DNA of 64,000 nt from Sphaerisporangium siamense (GTDB lineage: Bacteria; Actinomycetota; Actinomycetes; Streptosporangiales; Streptosporangiaceae): assembly GCF_014205275.1 (NCBI RefSeq), contig NZ_JACHND010000001.1:2790001-2854000 (forward strand), given 5' to 3'. Below the pieces are notes generated by a model. The model did not search any database. It saw nothing but the letters and a program-made list of their open reading frames with translations, and had not been told where the DNA came from. Positions 1 through 7,732 of this stretch are shown here, piece by piece. Positions within the stretch are counted from its first letter, which is position 1, and each line of letters begins with the position of its first letter. Made by a program: the position numbers and the translations under genes.

Positions 1-344
1 CCGGGGAAGAGGGCGGGACACCGCCCAACCCGTGTCAGCGGCCCCATGTGGGGGGTTCCCAGAAGGTATCGCGGATCGTATACGACATCAATAGACGGTA
101 TTTCATGTGTCACTCGCGACGGCCGAGATGTCATTAACGGCGGAATATGCTGGATATCGGCCGATGGTCCGTGGAATTACGGGCGCGTGCGTCTTCCGGC
201 CGGGCTCAGTGACACATTAGGTGACGCCGATGCCTTGACCGGACGGCAAACTGTATATCAAATGGTATACGATTTTTGAGAGCTCTCCGCGTGGCGGCGA
301 CCCGCTCGCGGGCCGCTCACCGCGATTCCGCCGAGGAGTCCCCG
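1..344. promoter_or_regulatory. Leader region with two GTATAC palindromes
   Basis: No convincing gene is seen before the methyltransferase-like gene. The stretch from about 60 to 275 is clearly poorer in GC than its surroundings. It holds a perfect 10-bp palindrome TCGTATACGA at 76-85 and a second one, AAATGGTATACGATTT, at 260-275, whose arms match except at the innermost flanking pair. The shape TNGTATACNA resembles sites of FadR-type GntR regulators (family knowledge). No GntR gene lies next to it, so the regulator is unknown. A half-matching sequence with CATACGATTT lies at 2520-2529, before the HSL-type hydrolase gene. Confidence 0.4.
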
Positions 345-1331
345 ATGTCCCCCACCAGGACGACGCCCGTCCCTGATCCGAGCCCCATCGTCTCCGTCGC
401 CACCGGCTTCATGGCGGCCAAACAGCTCTTCGCCGCCGGAGAGGTCGGCCTCTTCGCCGCCCTGGCCGACGGCCCGCTGACCGCGGCCGAGCTCGCCGGC
501 CGCGCCGGGATACCGGAGCGGTCCGCCCGGATCCTCGCCGACGCCATGACCGGCCTCGGCCTGCTCGCCTTCGAGGACGGCCGGTACCGGAACGAGGCCG
601 CGGCCGACGCCTACCTGGCGGGCGGGAAGGACACCCTGGACCTGCGGGCCTTCCTGGCGTTCTGGGACGCCATCAGCTACCCGCACTGGCGCTCCTACAC
701 GAACTCCGTGCGCGCCGCGGCCCCCTCGCCGTTCGACCCGGCCCTCTCCGTGAGCCCGGAGCTGTTCCACAACGGGGTGGGCGCCTACAACGCGCTGCAC
801 GCGCTCATGCTGGCCGAGCACTACGATTTCGGCGCGCACACGCGGATCGCCGACCTCGCCGGGCTGTCGGTGGAGTTCGTGGTCCAGGCGGCGGCCCGCA
901 ACCCGCGGCTGCGCGCGACGTTCGTGACACCGGAGGCCACGGATCCGGACAGCGTGGACGAGCGCTACCGCGACCGGGTCGAGCTGCGCACCGCCGACCC
1001 GCGCACCGAGCCGGTCGAGGGCACCTACGACCTGGTGCTGCTGGAGCACGTCGCCCACCGCTTCGACGCCGACGGCAACCGCGCCTTCCTGCGCCGCGCC
1101 CGCGAGATCGTCGAGCCCGGCGGCAGGCTCCTGCTCGTCGACTTCTTCCTCGACGCCTCCGACGGCCGCGGCATCGATCCGCTGCTGGCCGGCGAGTACC
1201 TGGTCGTGGACGGAACGGTCGTCTACCCCGAGGACGTGGCGCGCGGCTGGCTGGCCGAGACCGGCTGGCGATGGCTGGAGACGCGCCCGCTCCCGGGCAG
1301 CCCGCGCGTCCTGATCGCGGAAGCGATCTGA
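345..1331 (+). CDS. O-methyltransferase-like protein with degenerate SAM site
   Basis: The 328-aa product has the layout of the plant-type/aromatic O-methyltransferase family. An N-terminal winged-helix dimerisation domain (about residues 15-90, with AAELAGRAGIPE) is followed by a class I methyltransferase fold ending in PGGRLLLVDFF. The glycine-rich SAM loop, normally close to VLDVGGGTG, reads IADLAGLSVEF here, so the cofactor site is degraded. The protein may no longer methylate, or may have another role. The ATG at 345 is chosen because CGAGGAG stands 6 nt upstream; a TTG 69 nt earlier lacks a ribosome site. It is the first gene of a rightward group with a reductase and an esterase. Confidence 0.7.
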   Translation: MSPTRTTPVPDPSPIVSVATGFMAAKQLFAAGEVGLFAALADGPLTAAELAGRAGIPERSARILADAMTGLGLLAFEDGRYRNEAAADAYLAGGKDTLDLRAFLAFWDAISYPHWRSYTNSVRAAAPSPFDPALSVSPELFHNGVGAYNALHALMLAEHYDFGAHTRIADLAGLSVEFVVQAAARNPRLRATFVTPEATDPDSVDERYRDRVELRTADPRTEPVEGTYDLVLLEHVAHRFDADGNRAFLRRAREIVEPGGRLLLVDFFLDASDGRGIDPLLAGEYLVVDGTVVYPEDVARGWLAETGWRWLETRPLPGSPRVLIAEAI

Positions 1332-1455
1332 CCGGCGGGCACGACGCCGGGGCCGGCGCGTCCGCGCAGACGGCCGGCCTCGGCCCCCGACCAGGCCACG
1401 AGGCGGCGATGGACGCCCCGGCCCGAGCAGAGATCTGAGCAGAGAGAGGCTCGAC

Positions 1456-2487
1456 ATGGCATCCGACACGCCCAAGGTGTTCACCCGCCCGCTCGGGGGC
1501 GACGGCTTCCGGGTCCCCGCGCTCACCGTGGGGTCCTGGCACACGTGGGACCGCACGCCGTTCGAGGAGACCGTCGACGTCATCAGGACCGCGGCGGACG
1601 CCGGGGCGGCCTACTTCGACGTCGGCGTCTACCGCGCCGATCTCGGCGACGTCGGCTCGCACACCGACGTCATCTTCGGCAGGGCCGTCCAGGCCGCCGG
1701 GGTCGCGCGGGACGACTACGTCCTGCAGGTGAAGAGCTGGGTGGAGCGCAGCGGCACCGCGGACGACATCGTCGCGCAGTTCGACCGGGCCGTGTTCCGC
1801 GTCGGCACCGACCACGCGGAGATCGTGGTCTTCGGCGACCTGGTGGGCGAGCACGTGCCGTACGAGGTGATCGCCGAGGGTGCGGCGGCGCTCGTGGAGA
1901 GCGGCCGGGTGCGCCACTGGGCCGTGAACAACTGGTCGGTCACCGAGATCAGGGCGGTCGCGGCGGCGGCGGAGCGGACCGGTCTGGTCCCGCCGGCGTT
2001 CGCGCAGCTCAAGTACAACGTGGTGCGCCGCTCGATCGCCGAGGGGGAGCCGTTCCGCGGTGTCATCGCCGACCTCGGGCTGAAGGTTCAGGCGTCCGAC
2101 GCGCTGGAGGGCGGCTTCCTGCTCGGCAACCCCCGGCGGCGTCCCACGGGCAACGACCCGGGCGGCATCCACGGCCTCGTCGAGGAGGCCAGGCCGCGGC
2201 TGCGGGCGCTGGCAGAGGAGCTGGGGGGCACGCTGGCGCAGCTCGCCCTGGCGTACGTGCTCACCAACGAGGACCTGTGCTCGGTCCTCATCGGCGCGCG
2301 CACCACCGAGCAGATCACCGACGATCTCGGCGCGTTCGACCTGCTGGCGCGGGCCGGCGCGGACCGGCTGCGCGAGTCGCTGGCCCCGTACTGGCTCGAC
2401 AAGGGCAGAGTGGACCCGGAGAGTTCCTGGTCGTCCGTGCCGGACGACGACCCGGCGAAGTACGCGCTCATCCTGCCGGACGCGTAG
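1456..2487 (+). CDS. Aldo/keto reductase family protein lacking the usual His
   Basis: The 343-aa product has an aldo/keto reductase (TIM barrel) pattern. There is an FD-V-VY segment near residue 54 for the Asp/Tyr pair, a Lys in VLQVKSW, and a C-terminal NADP-binding stretch SVLIGARTTEQ. The strand that normally carries the catalytic His (QxHxxD) reads VVFGDLVG instead, so the canonical Asp-Tyr-Lys-His tetrad is incomplete. The second reductase of this cluster (15077-16072) keeps all four residues. The start follows a purine-rich AGAGAGAGG. Activity may be altered or lost; the substrate is unknown. Confidence 0.75.
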   Translation: MASDTPKVFTRPLGGDGFRVPALTVGSWHTWDRTPFEETVDVIRTAADAGAAYFDVGVYRADLGDVGSHTDVIFGRAVQAAGVARDDYVLQVKSWVERSGTADDIVAQFDRAVFRVGTDHAEIVVFGDLVGEHVPYEVIAEGAAALVESGRVRHWAVNNWSVTEIRAVAAAAERTGLVPPAFAQLKYNVVRRSIAEGEPFRGVIADLGLKVQASDALEGGFLLGNPRRRPTGNDPGGIHGLVEEARPRLRALAEELGGTLAQLALAYVLTNEDLCSVLIGARTTEQITDDLGAFDLLARAGADRLRESLAPYWLDKGRVDPESSWSSVPDDDPAKYALILPDA

Positions 2488-2555
2488 CGCTGATCGTCTT
2501 CCCGCGCCGCCGCCTATCCCATACGATTTCAGATATTCACGCGAAAGGGGCGCCG

Positions 2556-3530
2556 ATGACGACGCGAGTTCCCTATGACCCCGAGCTGGTGGGCGGGCTG
2601 GAGATGTTCCGGCAGGCGCTGGAGTTCGAGCCGCTGGTCCCGGAGACGATCCTGTCCTACCGGGCGCGCTTCGCGGCCGGGCAGCCTCCCATCGAGGACA
2701 TGATCGGAGACCGCCCGATCACCGCCGAGGACCGTGTCGTCCCCGGCCCACCGGGCGAGCCGGACATCACCGTCACCATCGTGCGCCCCGAGAACCCGCG
2801 ACCTGACGCACCAGGAATGTACGCCATCCACGGCGGCGGCATGATCCTCGGCAGCCGCTTCGGCGCGCTCGGGTCCGTCCTGGACTGGGTCGCCGAGCAC
2901 GGCGTCGTCGGGGTCTCCGCCGAATACCGGCTCGCCCCCGAACACCCCGACCCTGCGCCCGTCGAGGACTGCTACGCCGGGCTCGTCTGGATGGCCAAGA
3001 ACGCGGCCGAGCTGGGCGTCGACCCCGAGCGCATCCTGGTCACGGGGGCGAGCGCGGGCGGCGGCCTCAGCGCCGGCGTCGCCCTGCTCGCCCGGGACCG
3101 CGGCGGCCCCGCGCTGGCCGGGCAGGCCCTGATCACCCCCATGCTGGACGACCGCAACGACACGGTCTCCAGCCGGCAGTACGACGGGGTCGGCATCTGG
3201 GACCGCAGCTTCAACTACACGGGCTGGAACGCGCTGCTCGGCGCCGACCGGCGCGGCGGCCCCGACGTGTCCCCGTACGCCTCCCCGGCGCGGGCCACGG
3301 ACCTGTCCGGGCTGGCGCCCGCGTTCATCGAGGTCGGCGCGGCCGAGGTGTTCCGCGACGAGGCGGTGGAGTACGCCTCCAGGATCTGGGCCGCCGGGGG
3401 CCAGGCCGAGCTGCACGTCTGGGCCGGCGGCTTCCACGGCTTCAACGGCATCGTGCCCGAGGCGCAGGTGTCGCGGGCCGCCAACGCCGCCCAGGCGGCC
3501 TGGATCCGCCGCACCCTGCGGCTGAGCTGA
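2556..3530 (+). CDS. HSL-family alpha/beta hydrolase (esterase)
   Basis: The 324-aa protein belongs to the hormone-sensitive-lipase/Aes branch of alpha/beta hydrolases. It shows the oxyanion-hole motif HGGG at residues 92-95, the nucleophile elbow GASAGG with Ser near 166, and the late catalytic His in GGFHGFNG near 294. It has no signal peptide, so it is probably cytoplasmic. The ATG at 2556 is used because AAAGGGG precedes it; the reading frame is open upstream but overlaps the reductase gene and reads as Arg-rich shadow sequence. It likely hydrolyses a short-chain ester or lactone within the cluster's pathway. Confidence 0.85.
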   Translation: MTTRVPYDPELVGGLEMFRQALEFEPLVPETILSYRARFAAGQPPIEDMIGDRPITAEDRVVPGPPGEPDITVTIVRPENPRPDAPGMYAIHGGGMILGSRFGALGSVLDWVAEHGVVGVSAEYRLAPEHPDPAPVEDCYAGLVWMAKNAAELGVDPERILVTGASAGGGLSAGVALLARDRGGPALAGQALITPMLDDRNDTVSSRQYDGVGIWDRSFNYTGWNALLGADRRGGPDVSPYASPARATDLSGLAPAFIEVGAAEVFRDEAVEYASRIWAAGGQAELHVWAGGFHGFNGIVPEAQVSRAANAAQAAWIRRTLRLS

Positions 3531-3542
3531 CCCGGCCTCCCT

Positions 3543-3600
3543 CCACACGGAACCGGCCGCGCGCCCCTCGGGGGGTCGCGCGGCCGGTTCCTTCGTGTGG
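3543..3600. terminator. Bidirectional hairpin terminator
   Basis: A long inverted repeat (arms 3543-3563 and 3577-3600, rich in GGCCGCGCG) lies between the ends of the rightward hydrolase gene and the leftward DUF2218 gene. It can serve both converging transcripts. Confidence 0.75.
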
Positions 3601-3618
3601 GAGGGCTGCGGTGCGCCG

Positions 3619-3954
3619 TCAGGCGGTCGGCGCCGCGCCCTGCTCGGTGCCGGGGGTGCCGTCGGCGCGGACCCAGCGGACGACGAGCTCGTCCTTGGCG
3701 CCGAAGCGGACCAGATGCCGTCCCACGACGTCCTCCAGCCCGGCCATCCCGTCGGCGTCGCCGTCCAGCCGCAGCTCAAGGGCCCCCTCGGCGCATGTCA
3801 CCTCGGTGCGGCCCGCGCCGAGCACGATCCATCCCGAGTTCGACTCCTCCGACCACTCCCCGCCCTCGTGGCGGCCCAGGTGGTTCACCAGTTGCTTGCC
3901 GTACCGGCTCGGACGGTCGGTCTCGACCGTGGCCGTGCTCGTCGTGCGTGTCAC
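3619..3954 (-). CDS. DUF2218 family protein
   Basis: The 111-aa product matches the DUF2218 pattern: an N-terminal TDRPSRYGKQLVNHLGRH, a central EVTCAEGALELRL strand pair and LEDVVGRHLVRFG. The biochemical role of DUF2218 is not established; some members sit near iron or siderophore genes (family knowledge). It begins with GTG, with AAAGG 9 nt upstream, and lies 62 nt behind the permease gene. It is therefore probably the last gene of the leftward transporter operon. Confidence 0.75.
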   Translation of the reverse strand: MTRTTSTATVETDRPSRYGKQLVNHLGRHEGGEWSEESNSGWIVLGAGRTEVTCAEGALELRLDGDADGMAGLEDVVGRHLVRFGAKDELVVRWVRADGTPGTEQGAAPTA

Positions 3955-4016
3955 TCCGTTTCACCTTTCTTGTGTCCCGTGGTCGCCGGCGGTCGCCCGC
4001 CCGCGGCCACGGGGAG

Positions 4017-4922
4017 TCAGCGGCCCCCGGCGCGGCCGCGCCGCCGCTGCTGGGCGAACAGCAGCTTCGCCCGTGGGTCGACGAACGTGCGCAGGCTCGC
4101 CCCCGCGATGTTCAGCAGGAAGACGAACAGGGCGATCGCCAACCCGGGGAAAAGCACCATCGTGGGATGTTCCTGAAGGTACACCCGTCCGTCCGAGACC
4201 ATGTTGCCCCAGGTCGCCGTGGGCGGTGAGATGCCGAGACCGAGAAAGCTCAGCGACCCGTCGATCAGCATCGCCCCCGCCGACAGCAGCACGCACTGCA
4301 CCACCGCCAGCGGCAGCGTGTTCGGCAGGATGTGCACGGCCAGCGTCTTCCACGGCCCCATCCCCGAGACCCGCGCCGCCTTGACGTACGCGCGGGTCGC
4401 GAGGCCCAGCACGCGGCTGCGGATGATCCGCGCCGTGTACGGGGTGAAGATGATCGTCACAGCGACCAGCTCACTGGTCATGCCCGGGCCGATGACGACG
4501 CCGAACACGATCGCCAGGATGATCGACGGGAACGCCATCCACGCGTCCACCACCCGCATGATCACGCGGCCGACACGGGTGAAGTAGCCCGCCACCAGGC
4601 CGATGAACGTGCCGATGGTCACCGCGCAGACGGTGATCAGCAGGGTCATCCCGATCGACACGCGCCCGGCGGACGCCCAGCGGCTGAACAGGTCGCGGCC
4701 GTACCGGTCGGTCCCCATCAGATGGTCCAGGGACGGCGGCAGCAACCGCTGCACCGGGTCGATGGCCTCCGGGTCCGGCAGGAAGAACGGCAGCACCACG
4801 ACCAGCACGATGATCAGGCCGAGCAGCCCGCCGGACACCACCAGCGTCGGGTTGCGGCGCGCGAACGACGGCCGCCGCGCCCGCGCGGGCGCCGCGGCCG
4901 TCTCGCCGGCGAGTGCCGTCAC
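4017..4922 (-). CDS. ABC transporter permease, DppC type
   Basis: The 301-aa inner-membrane permease belongs to the dipeptide/oligopeptide/nickel importer family. A proline-rich cytoplasmic start is followed by a first membrane helix at about residues 30-50, the DppC signature HLMGTDRYGRDLFSR, and then the permease domain. The coupling-loop segment AARVSGMGPWKTLAVHILPN contacts the ATPases. The ATG overlaps the stop of the preceding permease gene by 4 nt, which indicates translational coupling. With the upstream DppB-type partner it forms the membrane channel. Confidence 0.9.
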   Translation of the reverse strand: MTALAGETAAAPARARRPSFARRNPTLVVSGGLLGLIIVLVVVLPFFLPDPEAIDPVQRLLPPSLDHLMGTDRYGRDLFSRWASAGRVSIGMTLLITVCAVTIGTFIGLVAGYFTRVGRVIMRVVDAWMAFPSIILAIVFGVVIGPGMTSELVAVTIIFTPYTARIIRSRVLGLATRAYVKAARVSGMGPWKTLAVHILPNTLPLAVVQCVLLSAGAMLIDGSLSFLGLGISPPTATWGNMVSDGRVYLQEHPTMVLFPGLAIALFVFLLNIAGASLRTFVDPRAKLLFAQQRRRGRAGGR

Positions 4923-5863
4923 GAGACACGCACCTTGGGGTCGACCAGGGAGTAGGCGAGGTCCACCAGCAGGTTCACCACCACGAAGAGGAACGCGATG
5001 AACATGACCCCGCCCTGGATGAGCGGGAAGTCACGCGCGTACACGGCCCCGAGCAGCATCGTGCCGAGCCCGGGGATGACGAAGATGCTCTCGATGACGA
5101 CCACCCCGCCGATCAGCGAGGCGAAGTTCAGCCCGACGGCGGTCAGCACCGGCAGCATCGAGTTCGGCAGCACGTGCCGCAGCGCGATGCGCCGCTCGGT
5201 GACCCCCTTGGCCCGCGCGGTGCGCAGGTAGAGCTGGGTCAGCTCGCCGAGCACGCTCTCCTCCATGGTGATGGTGAAGAACGCCGTCTGCCCCACCACG
5301 AGCACCGCGACCGGCAGCACGAGCTGCGGGACCGAGGTCACCGGGTCGGTGAACAGCGGGGTGTAGCCGCTGGTGGGGAACCAGCCGAGCGCCAGCGCGA
5401 ACGCGTAGACGGCCAGGAGCGCGAGCCAGAACTCCGGCAGCGCGAGGCCGAACTGCGCGACCCGGTTGACGCCCCGTGCCACCCAGCTGTGCGGCGACAC
5501 GGTGACCCAGCTGATGACCAGCACGGTCAGCAGGAAGCTGATGACCGTGCTGGCGATCGCGAGGGTGAGCGTCGGTGCGATGTGGCCGGCGATCATGTCG
5601 AGCACCGGCGCCTGATACTTGATGGACGTGCCGAAGTCGCCGGTCAGCACGTTGCCGACCCAGTGGAAATACTGCTCATACAACGGCCCGGTCAGGCCCA
5701 GTTCCTCGTGCAGCCGGGCGAGCTGGTCCGGCGTGGCCTTCAGTCCCAGCAGAACCTGGGCCGGGTCGCCGGGGATCGACCGCAGCAGGAAGAACAGGAA
5801 CGTGCCGACGACGGCCAGCACGACGACCAGGTCGCGGAGCCGGCGTAGGACGACGAGCAGCAT
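4919..5863 (-). CDS. ABC transporter permease, DppB type
   Basis: The 314-aa product is a multi-helix permease of the DppB/OppB type. It has the early SIPGDPAQVLLG segment after the first helix, a large external loop and the EAA-like cytoplasmic loop RTARAKGVTERRIALRHVLP. It starts 6 nt after the binding-protein gene ends and overlaps the DppC-type gene, so the three form one leftward operon. The substrate cannot be read from the permease itself. Confidence 0.9.
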   Translation of the reverse strand: MLLVVLRRLRDLVVVLAVVGTFLFFLLRSIPGDPAQVLLGLKATPDQLARLHEELGLTGPLYEQYFHWVGNVLTGDFGTSIKYQAPVLDMIAGHIAPTLTLAIASTVISFLLTVLVISWVTVSPHSWVARGVNRVAQFGLALPEFWLALLAVYAFALALGWFPTSGYTPLFTDPVTSVPQLVLPVAVLVVGQTAFFTITMEESVLGELTQLYLRTARAKGVTERRIALRHVLPNSMLPVLTAVGLNFASLIGGVVVIESIFVIPGLGTMLLGAVYARDFPLIQGGVMFIAFLFVVVNLLVDLAYSLVDPKVRVS

Positions 5864-5869
5864 GGGCGT

Positions 5870-7474
5870 CTACTTCCTCAGCCAGACATCGGTGAACTCC
5901 ATCCCCCAACCGTCGTAACCCTGCACCTTCGGGTTGTACGCGACGTAGCCCTTCGCGGCGTACAGCGTGATGGTCGGCAGGTTGTCGGAGGTGAACTTCT
6001 GGATCGTGTCGATCGCCGTCCGCTGCTCCTCCGGCGTCTTCGCCCGGTTGTAGGCGTCCAGCAGCGGGTCGAGCTTGTCGCGAGGATATCCGGAATTGTC
6101 CAGGTTTTTCACGTTATCGGTGTACGCGGGCACCGGTGGGTTGGCATCGTCCATCAGGGCAAGAACGTCCCATCCGTTGGGCTCGTTGTTCTTCTTGCCG
6201 ATCAAGGTCGCGAAGTCGTAGCTCTCGATGCTCGACTTGATGCCGATCTTCTTGAGGTCGTTCTGGATGACGATGAGCGCGTCCTTGAACTGCGGGAACT
6301 CATCGGTCGTGATCATGCGGACGGTCTGGCCCGGCTGCAGGCCGGCCTGGGCGAACAGCTGCTTCGCCTTCTCCGGGTCGTGCTGGTCCCACTTGGCCTT
6401 GCCCGCCTCGGAGTACATCGCCTTGTTGGTCGACGTGGCGAACGCGCCGTTGCTCGGCGACACCAGGTCGGGAACCCCCTGCGACGCCATGATCGCCTTC
6501 TTGTCGGTGACCAGGTTCAGGGCGTCACGCGCCTCCGCCTTGGAGAAGATCGAGCCGGAGTTGTGGTTGAGCGACACGAACTGGATCGTGCCACCGCCCT
6601 CGACCGCGACCTTCAGGTCCGGGTCCTGCTTGATCTGGTCGTACTGCGGGTTGGACGGCTCCGCGACGTCCAGGATGCCGGTCTTCAGCCCGTTCAGCAC
6701 GGCGTCCTGGTCCGCGACGACCTTGTAGGTGATCGTGTCCAGGAACGCGCGCTTGGCGCCCGCGTACCCGCTGGAGGTGCCCGTCGGCGGCTTGTACTTG
6801 TCGTTGCGTTCCAGCACGATCTGCTCGCCCTGCGTCCAGGACTTGACCTTGTACGGGCCGGTGCCGATCGCCTTGTCGTTGGGGATGCCGGTGGGCCCCT
6901 TGGCGTCGATGTCCGCGGCGCGGCGGATGAACGAGCCATGGCTCGCGGCCATCAGCGCCACCAGGTCGAACGGCGACTTGAGCTTGACGAGGACGGTCGT
7001 GTCGTCCGGAGCGGTGATCTCCTTCAGCACCGGCTTCAGCGACGCCGCGTAGCTGCCGTCCTTCACCCAGTAGTTCAGCGAGGCCGCCGCGTCGGAGGCA
7101 TTCAGCGGGGTCCCGTCGGAGAACTGCAGGCCCTTGCGCAGCACGAACGTGTAGCTGAGCCCGTCGTCGCCCTTCTTGTAGGACTCGGCGAGCACCGGCT
7201 GCGGCTGGTAGTTCGCGTCGACGGTCACCAGTTGCTCGAAGACCTCGTGGGCGACGTAGGTGGTGCCCACGTTGCCGTTCACCACCGAGTCCAGCGAGCC
7301 CGGATCCTGCGCCAGGCGCACGGTGATGTCGCCCCCCTTGACAGGGGCGCCGGCGTCCGCGCCGGCGGTGCTCTGGGCCGGCCCGTTCGCGCGGGAGGCA
7401 CACGCCGACAGAACTAAACTCAGCAACGCGGCGGCGACGACGGCCTTCGGATGGCGGGACAGGTGGAGGTTCAT
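5870..7474 (-). CDS. Family-5 extracellular solute-binding lipoprotein
   Basis: The 534-aa product is a substrate-binding protein of the DppA/OppA/NikA family. It has a signal peptide and a lipobox LSACAS with the lipidated Cys at residue 25, then the typical features of the family (DITVRLAQDPGSLD near the start and an internal VKLKSPF-DLVALMA stretch). It would be anchored on the outside of the membrane and deliver the ligand to the permeases. It is the first gene of the leftward operon. Family-5 proteins bind peptides, opines, nickel complexes or sugars; given the amidase-like and esterase neighbours, an amide-containing nutrient is an inference. Confidence 0.92.
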   Translation of the reverse strand: MNLHLSRHPKAVVAAALLSLVLSACASRANGPAQSTAGADAGAPVKGGDITVRLAQDPGSLDSVVNGNVGTTYVAHEVFEQLVTVDANYQPQPVLAESYKKGDDGLSYTFVLRKGLQFSDGTPLNASDAAASLNYWVKDGSYAASLKPVLKEITAPDDTTVLVKLKSPFDLVALMAASHGSFIRRAADIDAKGPTGIPNDKAIGTGPYKVKSWTQGEQIVLERNDKYKPPTGTSSGYAGAKRAFLDTITYKVVADQDAVLNGLKTGILDVAEPSNPQYDQIKQDPDLKVAVEGGGTIQFVSLNHNSGSIFSKAEARDALNLVTDKKAIMASQGVPDLVSPSNGAFATSTNKAMYSEAGKAKWDQHDPEKAKQLFAQAGLQPGQTVRMITTDEFPQFKDALIVIQNDLKKIGIKSSIESYDFATLIGKKNNEPNGWDVLALMDDANPPVPAYTDNVKNLDNSGYPRDKLDPLLDAYNRAKTPEEQRTAIDTIQKFTSDNLPTITLYAAKGYVAYNPKVQGYDGWGMEFTDVWLRK

Positions 7475-7563
7475 CGTGGCTCCTCGCGCCTTTTTGTCGG
7501 CGAATTTGGCCGCTCAAGCTAGCCGCCGCGACAAGGCCCGGAGTAGGCGTCGACGACGGAAGT

Positions 7564-7580
7564 TCTGTCACTCACGCGAA
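7564..7580. promoter_or_regulatory. Candidate operator, copy 1 (17-nt element)
   Basis: TCTGTCACTCACGCGAA lies about 90 nt upstream of the solute-binding-protein gene, in the region divergent from the ATPase gene. Its exact reverse complement stands 27 nt before the araC gene (9694-9710). Nothing else in the cluster matches over the full length. A site for the AraC-family regulator is the simplest reading (inference). Confidence 0.55.
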
Positions 7581-7617
7581 CTTCACCGGAGAGATCCTTG
7601 CCACTTCGCGCGGCCGC

Positions 7618-7645
7618 TTGACTGAGACTAAACGGTTGGTATGGA
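7618..7645 (+). promoter_or_regulatory. Possible promoter for the fused ATPase gene
   Basis: TTGACT and TATGGA are separated by 16 nt and lie about 90 nt before the ATPase gene. This is a plausible SigA-type promoter but was judged by eye only. Confidence 0.3.
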
Positions 7646-7732
7646 TCCGGGGCAACCCCTTGTCCTGCGGAGATCCTTGACGGAGGATCGTCCGGCGGTG
7701 TGCCACGCCGGGCGCCTGAAGGGATGACGCAC

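Noticed and set aside
46..279. A 77-codon frame at the left edge
   Set aside because: No ribosome site, no recognisable domain, and it covers palindromic regulatory-looking sequence.
1545..2555. Long upstream extension of the hydrolase frame
   Set aside because: It overlaps the aldo/keto reductase gene in another frame and reads as Arg/Gly-rich shadow; the ATG at 2556 has a proper ribosome site.
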